30,864 nucleotides of DNA from Chloroflexota bacterium (GCA_026706395.1 JAPOYU010000015.1:1-30864); one strand, 5' to 3'; counted from the first letter of the stretch, positions 14,314-23,251 are shown. A program made the numbers and translations. Notes: generated by a model not told the origin, from the sequence alone.

Positions 14314-14712
14314 ATGCCAACAATCAGCGTAAACCTAAAACAAGTCGATGAGGCCACGACCGCGGCCCAGATCCGGGGGCATGCCATCGACATCGACCGG
14401 CCAGAAGCCAAAGGCGGCCATGACAAGGGCGCCATGGGCGGGGAGCTGCTGCTGGCGTCGCTCGGCGGCTGCTTCAACAGCAATCTGCTGGCGGCCATCC
14501 GCGCGCGCGATCTGGCGATCGACGACATCGCCATCGAAGTCAGTGGCGAATTGGCGGAGGCGCCGGCGCGCTTTTCCGCCATAGACATGGTGGTCAAGTC
14601 CAGCTATGCCGACCGCGAGACGCTGGAAAAGCTCGTCACCATGTCGGAGCGGGCTTGCATCGTCGCCAACACGCTCAAGAACTCCGTCGATCTCACCGTC
14701 AGCGTCGGTTAG
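14314..14712 (+). CDS. OsmC-like peroxide-reducing protein
   Basis: A 132-residue OsmC/Ohr-superfamily protein. Members reduce organic hydroperoxides with two reactive cysteines. Here these are C53 in 'LASLGGCFNSNLLAAIRARDL' and C115 in 'SERACIVANTLKNSVDLTV', which is the expected pattern. The glycine-rich 'GGHDKGAMGGELLLASLGGC' precedes the first. Its length and layout fit the short OsmC-like class rather than Ohr proper, so the substrate may differ. The gene is 20 bases upstream of the Nudix gene and may be cotranscribed with it. Confidence 0.87.
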   Translation: MPTISVNLKQVDEATTAAQIRGHAIDIDRPEAKGGHDKGAMGGELLLASLGGCFNSNLLAAIRARDLAIDDIAIEVSGELAEAPARFSAIDMVVKSSYADRETLEKLVTMSERACIVANTLKNSVDLTVSVG

Positions 14713-14732
14713 GCGCGCTCGCTCTCGGACAG

Positions 14733-15224
14733 ATGCCAATTTCCGAATATATCAAGAATATCCGCGCCAAGATCGGTAGCGATTTGCTGCTTCTGCCGGG
14801 CGTGACTGCGGTCGTCGTCAATGAGCGGGACGAGGTACTGCTGCAACTGCGGCGCGATACCAAGACCTGGGCGCCACCGAGCGGCGGGGTCGAACCGGGC
14901 GAAACGGTCGCCGACACCGCCATCCGCGAAGTCTATGAAGAGACGGGCATAGCGGTCCTGCCGGAAAAAATCGTCGCGGTGCTTTCGGGGAGCGATTACA
15001 TCGTGACCTATCCCAACGGCGACCGAATGGCGACTGTGACCACCGTCTTTCGCTGCCGTCCCTTACAGCCGAGCGCGCCGCGGGTCAACGATGACGAATC
15101 GCTGGATATCCGCTATTTCCCAAGTGACGCTTTGCCGGAGAACATGCTGCCGCGCCACAAGTCGATTATTGCACAGGCACTGGCGGACGATCCCGGCGCC
15201 TACTTCAATCCGCCGTCGGCATAG
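14733..15224 (+). CDS. Nudix hydrolase
   Basis: A Nudix-family pyrophosphohydrolase of 163 residues acting on a nucleoside diphosphate linked to X. The Nudix box is complete: 'GGVEPGETVADTAIREVYEETGI' fits G-x5-E-x7-REUxEExGU, where the glutamates bind Mg. The protein starts at the ATG 14733 (MPISEYIKN), 20 bases after the OsmC gene; the longer open frame upstream overlaps that gene and is not used. 'LQLRRDTKTWAPPSGGVEPGE' is typical of the ADP-ribose/mutT-like groups, but the substrate is not predictable. Its last 25 bases overlap the convergent oxidoreductase gene. Confidence 0.88.
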   Translation: MPISEYIKNIRAKIGSDLLLLPGVTAVVVNERDEVLLQLRRDTKTWAPPSGGVEPGETVADTAIREVYEETGIAVLPEKIVAVLSGSDYIVTYPNGDRMATVTTVFRCRPLQPSAPRVNDDESLDIRYFPSDALPENMLPRHKSIIAQALADDPGAYFNPPSA

Positions 15225-16408
15225 ACGGCGCGAAAGTCTTCTCGGTTCAAGCCGCTATGCCAAGCGTCGGTCGCGCAGAGCATAGCGCCGATGCGCCCAA
15301 TCTCGTCTGAAGACTTGGCCGCATAACCGTTGCCGGCCGTCGCCAGGTAAATCCGCCCGTCTTCCAGCGCATCAATATAGGGATTGTCATGGGCAGAATT
15401 TGTGATCAGGCAGGGCACTGAGTGATACGAGAGGACTTTCAAGTCAGGGACCATTCTGTGAAGCGCCGCTTTCATGGCTTCGGCGATGTCTTCTCGCCCG
15501 TCACTGTGGAACCAGTCCAGCAATTCGCTGTCGTTGTCAACCGCGTTGAAGTAGGGCTCCGGGTAGCCGCTCGGGCCTAGCTTGATGTAGGTCTTGCCAT
15601 CGGGATAAGGCAGGGGCGGCAGCATGTATAGCGATGCGACTGACGGATCTTCAAAGCTGCTGATGATGGATGGCATCGCGCGCAGGCGACCAATCTCCTC
15701 CGGCGGAACTTCCGCCAGCAGGATCGTATGTCCCTTGGTCGCCAGATCCAGCTTTCTATCGAGCAGTGTATTACTGTAACCGCCCACCGCGAGCAGCAGC
15801 TTGCGCGCCTGTAGCACGCCCCCTTCCCGTGTCCGGATGGTCAGGCAGTCATCGCCGCAGTCATCAATCAAACTGACGATCTCGCGGATGATGTCAGCGC
15901 CGTGATCAGCAGCGACTTTCAACTGCGCCGCGATCAGGGAGCGCGGGTTGATATAACCGGCCTCGCCCTTTTCGTCCCAGGCGACGAAATCGTCGGAGAA
16001 TGACAGGAAGGGATAGACATGTTTGCAGCCGGCCGCGTCCAGTTGTTGATGCGGCGGGCTGTAGGTTCGGGCGCAGACATCGACTTCGGCGATGCGCTCC
16101 TCAATATCGGTGGCGCGCAAGCAGCCCACGCGGTGATGAAACTGCAAGCCGCTGGCCGCTTCGATATCGGAATAGCGCGCGATCGATTCCCAGGCTAATT
16201 CACCCCAGAGTTGACTCGGGTCCAATACCCGTGTAATCCGTCCTTGATCGTAGTGGCTGGCGAAGACGCCCTGATGCGTCTTGCGATCTGGCGGCTCGTC
16301 AGGTCCGATGCCACATAGTCGCAGGTTCGGGAAGTCCAGGCTCAAATGCCGCAGCGCCGCACTGCCGATCAATCCCAGCCCGATCACTGCAAGGTCGTAT
16401 ATTGCCAT
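15200..16408 (-). CDS. FAD-dependent oxidoreductase, sarcosine oxidase-like
   Basis: A 402-residue DAO-superfamily flavoenzyme closest to monomeric sarcosine oxidase or N-methyltryptophan oxidase. Such enzymes oxidise N-methyl amino acids and release H2O2 and formaldehyde. The N-terminus has the dinucleotide-binding 'DLAVIGLGLIGSAALRHL' (GxGxxG) and then 'SHYDQGRITR', which is typical of this group. 'ARKLLLAVGGYSNTLLD' is the second FAD motif. 'HSVPCLITNSAHDN' contains Cys333, at the place where these enzymes bind FAD covalently, and 'LATAGNGYAAKSSDEIG' is the C-terminal FAD segment. The substrate is uncertain. The 3' end overlaps the Nudix gene by 25 bases. Confidence 0.86.
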   Translation of the reverse strand: MAIYDLAVIGLGLIGSAALRHLSLDFPNLRLCGIGPDEPPDRKTHQGVFASHYDQGRITRVLDPSQLWGELAWESIARYSDIEAASGLQFHHRVGCLRATDIEERIAEVDVCARTYSPPHQQLDAAGCKHVYPFLSFSDDFVAWDEKGEAGYINPRSLIAAQLKVAADHGADIIREIVSLIDDCGDDCLTIRTREGGVLQARKLLLAVGGYSNTLLDRKLDLATKGHTILLAEVPPEEIGRLRAMPSIISSFEDPSVASLYMLPPLPYPDGKTYIKLGPSGYPEPYFNAVDNDSELLDWFHSDGREDIAEAMKAALHRMVPDLKVLSYHSVPCLITNSAHDNPYIDALEDGRIYLATAGNGYAAKSSDEIGRIGAMLCATDAWHSGLNREDFRAVYADGGLK

Positions 16409-16657
16409 TCACTCCCTTTCTGTTGTCGCAGAGAATCCGTCTTCATAGTAATTACAAAGCGCTTGAGGTTATAGCCGCTCGGCGGCAGCGATAAGGGCTC
16501 CCGTACTCATACAAAATATCAGACTCGCTCGGCTACCGCAAACCGCGGTTTGATACGAAAGAGGGGTTTCCCTCGTGCTGTCCCGACAAGCCATTGCTTC
16601 TTATTCAGTTTCAAAGCAGGATATGGTCATTGGGATACCACAATCACGGGAGTGATC

Positions 16658-17023
16658 ATGAGCAAAGAAAGCGATCAAGTACCCGCGGACAAGCTGGCGC
16701 TCTATAAAGAACTTATCGATGCTCATCCCGAAATCGAACTCAAAGGCGGGCTGAAGCTGCCATACACCTCGTACCAGGGCAATATGTTTACGATGCTGTC
16801 CAAAGCGGGCAAAGTTGGTTTGCGGATGGGCAAAGCGGAGCGGGAGGATTTTATCAGCCGGTTCGGTAGCAAGCTGTTTGAAACCTATGGCACGGTGATG
16901 AAGGAATATGTCGAAGCGCCCGACGAACTCCTGGAAGACAGTGAGCGACTGCTGCCTTATCTGGAGCAGAGCTATGATTATGTACAGACGCTCAAGCCAA
17001 AAGCGACCAAAAAGAAAAAGTGA
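16658..17023 (+). CDS. TfoX/Sxy N-terminal-domain-like small protein
   Basis: A soluble protein of 121 residues. The central segment 'YTSYQGNMFTMLSKAGKVGLRMGKAEREDFISRFG' and the following 'FETYGTVMKEYVEAP' resemble small bacterial proteins assigned to the TfoX/Sxy N-terminal-domain group. Most of these have no assigned activity; the name comes from the competence regulator but does not imply that role. The start at 16658 is chosen over an earlier in-frame codon at 16550 because of ACGGGAG upstream and because the longer form would add unconserved residues. It ends in a lysine-rich tail (PKATKKKK). Confidence 0.6.
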   Translation: MSKESDQVPADKLALYKELIDAHPEIELKGGLKLPYTSYQGNMFTMLSKAGKVGLRMGKAEREDFISRFGSKLFETYGTVMKEYVEAPDELLEDSERLLPYLEQSYDYVQTLKPKATKKKK

Positions 17024-17060
17024 CGCGTCGCACTTATCTGCATGCCAATAAGGACATAGG

Positions 17061-17957
17061 ATGCCGACAATTGAGTTAGACGTAAAAGACCCGAGCCTAC
17101 ATACGATACTTGACCGGGAGACAGAATTAGAGATCGTCGCCGACGGGTTTAAGTTTTTGGAGGGGCCGGCCTGGCACCCTTACGATATGCGCCTGCGCTT
17201 CAGCGATATCCTGGGCAACTCGACATTAGAGTGGACGGAAGCGACGGGCGTCAGCGTTTTCGAGCGTAACAGCCACATGGCCAACGGGAATACTTATGAC
17301 CGCGACGGCCGTTTCCTCAGTTGCCACCACGCCAGCAGCCGCGTCACCCGCAGGGACGGCAGCGAAAACACTGTCGTGCTCGCGTCACACTACGGCGGCA
17401 AGGAGCTGAACAGCCCCAACGACATTGTCGTCAAGCGCAATGGCAGCGTCTATTTCACGGATCCGCCCTTCGGACGCGAGCCCAAAGTCGGCATCCCGCG
17501 CCAATGCCAGCTTGATTTCAACGGAGTTTATCGCTGGGATCCAGCCGATGATTCGCTGACTTTGCTGATCAAGGCGCTCAACCGCCCGAATGGCTTGTGC
17601 TTTTCCGCTGACGAGACCTTGCTCTACATCAATGACAGCCCGGAATACAAGATATATGCCTTTGATGTCGCGGGCGATGGTACGATCAGCAACGGTCGTC
17701 TCTTCGCCGAGACGCAGGGGGATGGACCAGGGGTACCGGATGGCATGAAGATAGATAGCGAGGGGAATCTCTATTGCTGCGCGCAAGGGGGCCTGCATGT
17801 GTTCCACGCCGATGGCAGCTGGCTCGGTCGCTTGCGCATGCCCATGCAGGTTACCAATTTCACTTGGGGCGGCGCCGACCTGCGCAGCATCTTTGTCACC
17901 GGCATCACGACGCTCTATCGACTGCGGACGCGGGTTCCGGGCGTAGCGCTGTTTTGA
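17061..17957 (+). CDS. SMP-30/gluconolactonase-like hydrolase
   Basis: A 298-residue six-bladed beta-propeller of the SMP-30/gluconolactonase/LRE-like family, which hydrolyses sugar lactones with a single divalent metal. Expected metal-ligand motifs are visible: E34 in 'FLEGPAWHP', N120-D121 in 'LNSPNDIVV', N177 in 'NRPNGLCFS' and D227 in 'GVPDGMKIDSEGNLY'. There is no signal peptide, so it is probably cytosolic. It starts 37 bases after the TfoX-like gene, with AGGACATAGG before the ATG. It could serve sugar-acid catabolism linked to the sugar transporter upstream, but that is inference. Confidence 0.87.
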   Translation: MPTIELDVKDPSLHTILDRETELEIVADGFKFLEGPAWHPYDMRLRFSDILGNSTLEWTEATGVSVFERNSHMANGNTYDRDGRFLSCHHASSRVTRRDGSENTVVLASHYGGKELNSPNDIVVKRNGSVYFTDPPFGREPKVGIPRQCQLDFNGVYRWDPADDSLTLLIKALNRPNGLCFSADETLLYINDSPEYKIYAFDVAGDGTISNGRLFAETQGDGPGVPDGMKIDSEGNLYCCAQGGLHVFHADGSWLGRLRMPMQVTNFTWGGADLRSIFVTGITTLYRLRTRVPGVALF

Positions 17958-17974
17958 AAAATAGGGATTTCTGC

Positions 17975-18862
17975 TTAAACGGAGGGCATTGATCTGAGGG
18001 GCCAGCCGGCGCGCGGAAGCCAGTAATACATCCGCCCATGCGCGATCTCGCGAGTTTGAGTGATCTGCCGATGCAGCGCTGGATCGGAAGTGTAGGCATC
18101 GATATGTATCACTCTCTCACCGTCAAGCGCCCGCCGCGCGATGTCGCGCTCACGAACATCGTCCGAGCGCGCGAACTCTTCCAGCAGCATAGTTATCCGC
18201 GGCGTCGAATCCAAGCGCGCCAAGCCGAAGAGGATAGTGAAGCGATGTTCTTCCACGAGCATCAGGCGCTTTAGCGCGGCAAAAACCGGAGGCGTCAGAT
18301 CGCCTTGCCAGCGCCCTTCGTTACCTGTCAGCATGCTCAGCGCTCGTCGGCGCAGTTTGCGTTTCAATCGGGCATCCAAAGCGATCTCTTCAAGCCGGGC
18401 AACGATTTGCGGATAAGCCAGGTAATTTGGGCAAGCTTGAATGGCCACGGCACAGACACGCCGCGTCTCGTCATGCAGTCCCGCCAGGACGCCAGGCATC
18501 GCCAACTCGCCCTGCTGATGCCGCAAGACGCGCAACATCAGAACCCGCACGTTGCGGTCCCGGCTGCTCATATGCGACACCGCGGAATCCACCAGCGTCT
18601 CGACGGACGGTCTGCCGATCCGCTCCAAAGCCTCGCCCAAGGTCAAATCGTCATGGGCGCTGTACGCTTGGCGCAGCGTTTGAAAGCCGCTGATGCTCAA
18701 CACGAGGCGCTTCTCCTGAAATGAATACGGCGGGCAGCCTGTTATATGCTCGACATATTTCAGAATCTTTAGCAATGATCCCCCGCCGCGTGCGCCAACA
18801 TATATGATTAGGCCACCGGTGTCAACAGTTGGAAGATCCACGATCGCGCGGATCGGTATCAA
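17975..18862 (-). CDS. HEAT-like helical repeat protein of unknown function
   Basis: A 295-residue frame without a recognised enzyme domain. The middle is mostly pairs of amphipathic helices, for example 'VETLVDSAVSHMSSRDRNVRVLMLRVLRHQ' and 'VLAGLHDETRRVCAVAIQACPN', with a recurring pattern like HEAT/armadillo repeats. This would make it a protein-binding scaffold. The start is uncertain: the frame opens with TTG at 18862, then 'IPIRAIVDLPTVDTGG', and it extends upstream to an in-frame TGA without an ATG. GTG at 18841 is an alternative. The conserved N-terminus may therefore be truncated. It is convergent with the SMP-30-like gene. Confidence 0.6.
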   Translation of the reverse strand: MIPIRAIVDLPTVDTGGLIIYVGARGGGSLLKILKYVEHITGCPPYSFQEKRLVLSISGFQTLRQAYSAHDDLTLGEALERIGRPSVETLVDSAVSHMSSRDRNVRVLMLRVLRHQQGELAMPGVLAGLHDETRRVCAVAIQACPNYLAYPQIVARLEEIALDARLKRKLRRRALSMLTGNEGRWQGDLTPPVFAALKRLMLVEEHRFTILFGLARLDSTPRITMLLEEFARSDDVRERDIARRALDGERVIHIDAYTSDPALHRQITQTREIAHGRMYYWLPRAGWPLRSMPSV

Positions 18863-18934
18863 GAGCGCTGACTTGCCAATAGCAAGCGTCGAGTCGCTCT
18901 GCGCGTGGTCATGACGCAGCCACGCGTGTCACAA

Positions 18935-18963
18935 TTGTAATCTCCAGCCGATGTGTCTACACT
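18935..18963 (+). promoter_or_regulatory. Predicted promoter of the nitrilase-family gene
   Basis: TTGTAA (18935-18940) and TACACT (18958-18963), 17 bases apart, each match four of six consensus positions. The -35 overlaps the small palindrome ACAATTGT. The start would be near 18970, 30 bases before the ATG at 19001. Confidence 0.38.
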
Positions 18964-19000
18964 CAGGCCACTGTCAGTTTAGGCCAGAAGGACCAAGGCA

Positions 19001-19768
19001 ATGGCATTGCGCGTCGCTGGAATCCAGATGCCGGTCACCGGTAATGTGGCTGCCAACCAGCGGTATATCGAAGACGCCATATTATGGGCGCGGGCTGAGA
19101 ACGCCGATATCCTTTTGACGCCTGAAGGATCGCTCAGCGGCTACAGTCACAAATTCGATCAAGCTGATGTGCAAGCCGCCCTTAGGCAGGTTGAGACGGC
19201 GGCGGCCCGGGCTGGGATAGGACTCGCGCTGGGCACCTGCTTCGTGGAATCGTCGGACGGCAAGACCTACAACCAGCTTCGCTTTTACGAGCCCGATGGA
19301 CGCTATCTGGGCTTTCACAGCAAAACCCTACCGACAGGCACGATGGACGCAGAGCCCGTGGGCGAGCTCAACCATTACGCGATTCGACCGCTGCAATCCT
19401 TTCAGTTTGAGGGGCGCGCGATCGCGGGATTGATCTGCAATGATATGTGGGCGAACCCGACTTGTACCCCGATGCCGGATCCGCATCTCACGCATTTGCT
19501 CGCGGGCCAAGGCGCCCAGATCATCTTCCACGCCGTCAACGGCGGGCGCAGTCGGGAAGAATGGTCCGATGTCAATTGGCAGTTTCACAGCAGCAATCTG
19601 CGAATGCGCGCCCGGGCCAGCCGGATTTGGATCGTTACGGTAGATAGCTGCGAACCGGTAGGAATCCGCTGTTCGGCGCCATCCGGCGTGATTGATCCAG
19701 ATGGCAATTGGCGCTGTAAAACCCAGGACATGGGCGTAGATCGCTTCGTCTATACGATTCCCGCGTAG
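19001..19768 (+). CDS. Carbon-nitrogen hydrolase (nitrilase superfamily)
   Basis: A 255-residue member of the nitrilase/omega-amidase superfamily, which hydrolyses a non-peptide C-N bond through a thioester. The catalytic triad is clear: E42 in 'ILLTPEGSLSGY', K108 in 'GFHSKTLPTG' and C146 in 'GLICNDMWANP'. There is no nitrilase extension or transmembrane part, so it is a stand-alone cytosolic amidohydrolase. The start at 19001 has AAGGACCAAGG upstream. The substrate is unknown; neighbouring genes do not form an obvious pathway. Confidence 0.87.
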   Translation: MALRVAGIQMPVTGNVAANQRYIEDAILWARAENADILLTPEGSLSGYSHKFDQADVQAALRQVETAAARAGIGLALGTCFVESSDGKTYNQLRFYEPDGRYLGFHSKTLPTGTMDAEPVGELNHYAIRPLQSFQFEGRAIAGLICNDMWANPTCTPMPDPHLTHLLAGQGAQIIFHAVNGGRSREEWSDVNWQFHSSNLRMRARASRIWIVTVDSCEPVGIRCSAPSGVIDPDGNWRCKTQDMGVDRFVYTIPA

Positions 19769-19787
19769 CCTCATTCCAACTTCGGTA

Positions 19788-19815
19788 TTGACCAATGCCG
19801 TCCGCCCCTTATGCT
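19788..19815 (+). promoter_or_regulatory. Predicted promoter of the YCII-domain gene
   Basis: TTGACC (19788-19793) and TATGCT (19810-19815) are 16 bases apart. Transcription would start near 19822, giving a leader of about 78 bases before the TTG start at 19900. Confidence 0.38.
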
Positions 19816-19899
19816 TGCCCCTGCGATTTCAGTTCAGCAGATTTCGCGTAAGGAATCGCTCGAATCATTAACAAGCATCTCGGAACAGGAGAAAGCATC

Positions 19900-20214
19900 T
19901 TGGCACAATTTGGATTGCTTTATGTGGGCGAACCGCAGTTCAACAGCCCCGAAGAAGGGCAGGCTCACTTTCAGAAATACATGGCTTGGCTTGACGGACT
20001 CGGAGAGGCAGTCGTCAATAAAGGCATTCCCATGGGACCGCCGACTCGTATTGACGCCGCCGGCGTCTCCAGCGATGAGCGGGCGGATCGCATCACCGGT
20101 TTGACCATCGTCGAAGCGGAAGACATGGATGCCGCGATAGAGATAGCCAAAAGCTGCCCCTATATTGAGGTGGCGGCGCTCGATGTCGTGCAGATCTTTC
20201 AGATGAACGGCTAA
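19900..20214 (+). CDS. YCII-related domain protein
   Basis: A 104-residue single-domain protein of the YCII/DGPF group with a ferredoxin-like fold: 'FGLLYVGEP', 'YMAWLDGLGEAVVNKGIPMGPPTRID', 'ITGLTIVEAEDMDAAIEIAKSCPYIEVAALDVVQIFQM'. The 'SCPYIE...VVQIF' end matches the conserved tail of the family. Its biochemical role is mostly unknown. The start is TTG at 19900, supported by ACAGGAG nine bases upstream; no ATG gives a full-length domain. Confidence 0.78.
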   Translation: MAQFGLLYVGEPQFNSPEEGQAHFQKYMAWLDGLGEAVVNKGIPMGPPTRIDAAGVSSDERADRITGLTIVEAEDMDAAIEIAKSCPYIEVAALDVVQIFQMNG

Positions 20215-20345
20215 GCACTACTCCGCCTGTCGGGCGCGCAATTCACCGATCCGGCAGGCAATCTCACTTCAACCCAGGCTCTATTTGTGTTGTGCCGGGC
20301 ACGGCGCTAAACTTCCGTGCAGGATTTGTCAGACGCGACCAGATA

Positions 20346-20984
20346 ATGAGTTTGACCCTGCGCTACATGCAGTTCGGCGACATCCGTCAGGTGGGGACAA
20401 TTGACGTGATGTGCTTCGACCCGCCTTGGTCCTACGAATCCTACGCCTTCGAGATTAGCGAATCCAACGTCAGCCACATGGTCGTGCTGGAGGAGATCGC
20501 GGGCGATGCGCAGCCGGAGACGGCGCGCCGCGAATCATTCCTGGCGCGTCTGCGAGGCAAGGGCCGGGCTAGGCTTTCCACGCTGGACGGCGCCGGCACG
20601 ATCTTGGGCTATGGCGGACTGTGGAAAATCGAAGGTGAAGCGCATATCAGCACGATCGCGATTGACCCGGCCTGGCGCGGCAAGGGTTATGGCGAGATCT
20701 TGCTCGCCGGCATGTTCGGCAAGGCGCTGCAATTGAAGGCCGACTTCATCGTGCTGGAAGTGCGGGTGAGCAATTCAATCGCCCAGAGCCTGTATCGCAA
20801 GTATGGCTTCAGCCGAGTGCGCCGGCGGAAGAATTATTATCGCAGCGACAATGAAGACGCCTGGGACATGCGGGTTGCGCTGGATCGCGATACTCGGCAT
20901 CGCTTCGAGCGGCTTTACACGAAGCTGCGCTTGCAGCATGGATTTCTTGATACTTACAGTCGAAAGCCGCGTCCGCGGGGGTGA
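20346..20984 (+). CDS. rimI: RimI-like GNAT N-acetyltransferase
   Basis: A GNAT acetyltransferase of 212 residues, most similar in layout to ribosomal-protein-alanine N-acetyltransferase RimI, which acetylates the N-terminus of a ribosomal protein. The acetyl-CoA motif is 'IAIDPAWRGKGYGEILLAGMFGKAL', followed by 'LEVRVSNSIAQSLYRKYGFSRVRRRKNYY' and the 'DAWDMRVAL' strand, as in RimI. An insertion of about 25 residues after 'VVLEEIAGDA' lengthens the middle of the domain. The ATG at 20346 is preferred to the upstream frame start because the domain begins at 'MSLTLRYMQFGDIRQV'. It is convergent with the P-type ATPase. Confidence 0.78.
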   Translation: MSLTLRYMQFGDIRQVGTIDVMCFDPPWSYESYAFEISESNVSHMVVLEEIAGDAQPETARRESFLARLRGKGRARLSTLDGAGTILGYGGLWKIEGEAHISTIAIDPAWRGKGYGEILLAGMFGKALQLKADFIVLEVRVSNSIAQSLYRKYGFSRVRRRKNYYRSDNEDAWDMRVALDRDTRHRFERLYTKLRLQHGFLDTYSRKPRPRG

Positions 20985-21022
20985 GGCGTTCACCGAGCGT
21001 GCCAGGGCAACCAGCTTCTAAC

Positions 21023-23191
21023 CTACTCCCGCAGCGCGCGCATTCCGTTGAGCGTCACCGCCAGCGACATGCCCATATCGGCGAATACCGCGACCAGCAT
21101 GGTCACGTTGCCAGTGACCGCCAGCAGCAGAAAGAGCGCCTTCAGGCCGAATGACAGCGCGATATTCTGCCGGATCAGCCGCCGCGCGAATCTCGATCGG
21201 CGAATTGTCACGGGCAATTGACCCAGGCCGTCCGCAAGCAGGACGACATCGGCGGTTTCCATCGCTTGGGCGCTGCCGGCGCCGCCCATGGCGATGCCCA
21301 CCGATGCCCGCGCTAGTGCCGGACTATCGTTGATGCCATCGCCGACCATCGCCACTTGGCCGTGCTTCGTCAAGAGCTTTTCTATCGCGATCACCTTGTC
21401 TTGAGGGAGCAAGTCGCCGTAGTAGTGGTCGACGCCCACCTGCTCCGCGATAGAAGCAGCCACCGAGCTGTTGTCGCCGCTGAGCATGACCGATTGGATC
21501 GCCATGTTACCCAGGCTGTCCACGACCGCGCGGCTTTCTTCACGCGGCGCATCGGCCAGGGCGATCACCCCACGCACACCAGCGCCGTCGTGCACCATGA
21601 CCGCGCTCTGGCCGTTCTCTTCAATGCGGGCGGCAAGGTCACAGAGATGATCCGTATGGTCAAATTCGTTATCGAAGAACCGATGACTGCCGATGGTCAC
21701 GCGCTTGCCCGCCACATCGCCCCGCATTCCCCGCCCCGCCATCGTCTCGACAGCCGAAGCGCCCGCATAGTCCAGTCCCTGCTCGGTCGCCGTCCGCAAT
21801 ATGGCGGCGGCGAAGGGATGTGTACTCTGCGCCTCAACTGAAGCGGCCAAAGCCAGCAATTCGGCACATGGTTCACAGTCCGGACCTTCCGCGCAATCGT
21901 CGGTATATGTCGCCGCAACCTCGATCTGCCCGCGGGTCAAAGTGCCGGTCTTGTCAAAGGCGATAATTTTGGCGCCGGCGAGCGCTTCCAACGCGGCGCC
22001 GCCTTTGATCAAGACGCCACGCCGCGCCGCCGCCGTAATGGCGCTGATCACAGTGACGGGAGTGCTGATCACAAGCGCGCAGGGGCAGGCGATCACCAAC
22101 ATCGCCAGCGCGCGATACAGCCAGCCGTGGCCCGCGGATGTATCCCAGAAACTGCCGCCAAAGACCAGTGGCGGCACAAGCGCGACCGCCAGCGCAGTCA
22201 GCGCCACCGCCGGCGTGTAAATATGGGCGAAACGGTCGATCAGCCGTTGACTTGGCGCCCGGCGCGACTGGGCCGACCGCAGGAGCTCGATGATACGACT
22301 AAGTGTATTGTCGGCGGACAAGCGAGTCACTTCGATGTCGAGCGTCGCTTCGCCATTGATTGACCCGGCGAAGACTTCTGTACCCGCCCCTTTGGTCACA
22401 GGCAGGCTTTCGCCGGTGATATGGGCTTGATCCACGGCGCTTATTCCCGCAAGCACGGCGCCATCCATTGGAATGCGTTCGCCGGGCAAGACGCGGATCC
22501 GGTCGCCGATCGTCAGCGCTTCGACGGGTACGACAAGGACCGCATCGCCGACGATCCGCTGGGCTGTCGACGGTTTCAACGCAATCAGCGCGCGCAAACT
22601 ATCACGCGCGCGGTCGGCGGTATAACCCTCGAGCGCTTCACCGATCGCGAACAGGAAGATGACCGTCGCCGCTTCCAGGTATTCGCCGAGGATCAGGGCG
22701 CCGACGGCTGCGATCGTCATCAGCATATTGATATTGAATAGACGATTGATGCGGAGCGCGTTGTAGCCACTCAGGGCGATGGGTTTCATCGCGACCAGCA
22801 TAGCGAGAATATAGACGAGATTCGTGGCATTGGACGGCAGCAGCCGCGTCAGATCCAGCGCGATGGCAGCCAGCAGCAAAGCGCCGCCGCCTAGCGCCAG
22901 GCGGCTATCAGAGCGTCCCAGCAAGTAGTTCCAGAACCCCAGCGCGCCGGCGCGTTTGACCTCGTCGCCGGTACTTGAATCGAGAGCATCGACCATGCTG
23001 ATCGACTTGCCCACCGTCTCTACTCGACCTCTCAGACGATCAAAATCCACATCGCCCACGAGATGCAGTGTATTAGCAAAATAGTCTACACGGGCGGAGC
23101 GAACACCCTCCAGATCAGCCAGCGCGGTTTCGACTTCTCGCGCGCAGCCCGGGCAATCCATTCGACCTATTGTGAACTGTCTGGATTCCAT
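21023..23191 (-). CDS. Heavy-metal P1B-type ATPase (Cd/Zn/Pb exporter type)
   Basis: A 722-residue metal-exporting ATPase that pumps a soft metal, probably Zn, Cd or Pb, out of the cytosol. A single N-terminal HMA domain carries C13-x2-C16 (MDCPGC). The membrane part has the CPC motif (CPC at 369-371 in VIACPCALVISTP). The phosphorylation motif is 'DKTGTLTRG' (413-421), the HP motif is 'STHPFA' near 457-462, and 'MVGDGINDSPALARA' is the hinge. TGES-like 'ITGESLPVTKG' is the actuator loop. A short cysteine-rich stretch (C433, C439, C442 in DCAEGPDCEPC) follows the phosphorylation site. It has its own good promoter and no ArsR- or MerR-type regulator next to it. Confidence 0.92.
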   Translation of the reverse strand: MESRQFTIGRMDCPGCAREVETALADLEGVRSARVDYFANTLHLVGDVDFDRLRGRVETVGKSISMVDALDSSTGDEVKRAGALGFWNYLLGRSDSRLALGGGALLLAAIALDLTRLLPSNATNLVYILAMLVAMKPIALSGYNALRINRLFNINMLMTIAAVGALILGEYLEAATVIFLFAIGEALEGYTADRARDSLRALIALKPSTAQRIVGDAVLVVPVEALTIGDRIRVLPGERIPMDGAVLAGISAVDQAHITGESLPVTKGAGTEVFAGSINGEATLDIEVTRLSADNTLSRIIELLRSAQSRRAPSQRLIDRFAHIYTPAVALTALAVALVPPLVFGGSFWDTSAGHGWLYRALAMLVIACPCALVISTPVTVISAITAAARRGVLIKGGAALEALAGAKIIAFDKTGTLTRGQIEVAATYTDDCAEGPDCEPCAELLALAASVEAQSTHPFAAAILRTATEQGLDYAGASAVETMAGRGMRGDVAGKRVTIGSHRFFDNEFDHTDHLCDLAARIEENGQSAVMVHDGAGVRGVIALADAPREESRAVVDSLGNMAIQSVMLSGDNSSVAASIAEQVGVDHYYGDLLPQDKVIAIEKLLTKHGQVAMVGDGINDSPALARASVGIAMGGAGSAQAMETADVVLLADGLGQLPVTIRRSRFARRLIRQNIALSFGLKALFLLLAVTGNVTMLVAVFADMGMSLAVTLNGMRALRE

Positions 23192-23251
23192 ACGGGAGCG
23201 ACTCTATTGATATGTTGTATCATTAGTAACTTACTTACTTCAGTTTCTGAG

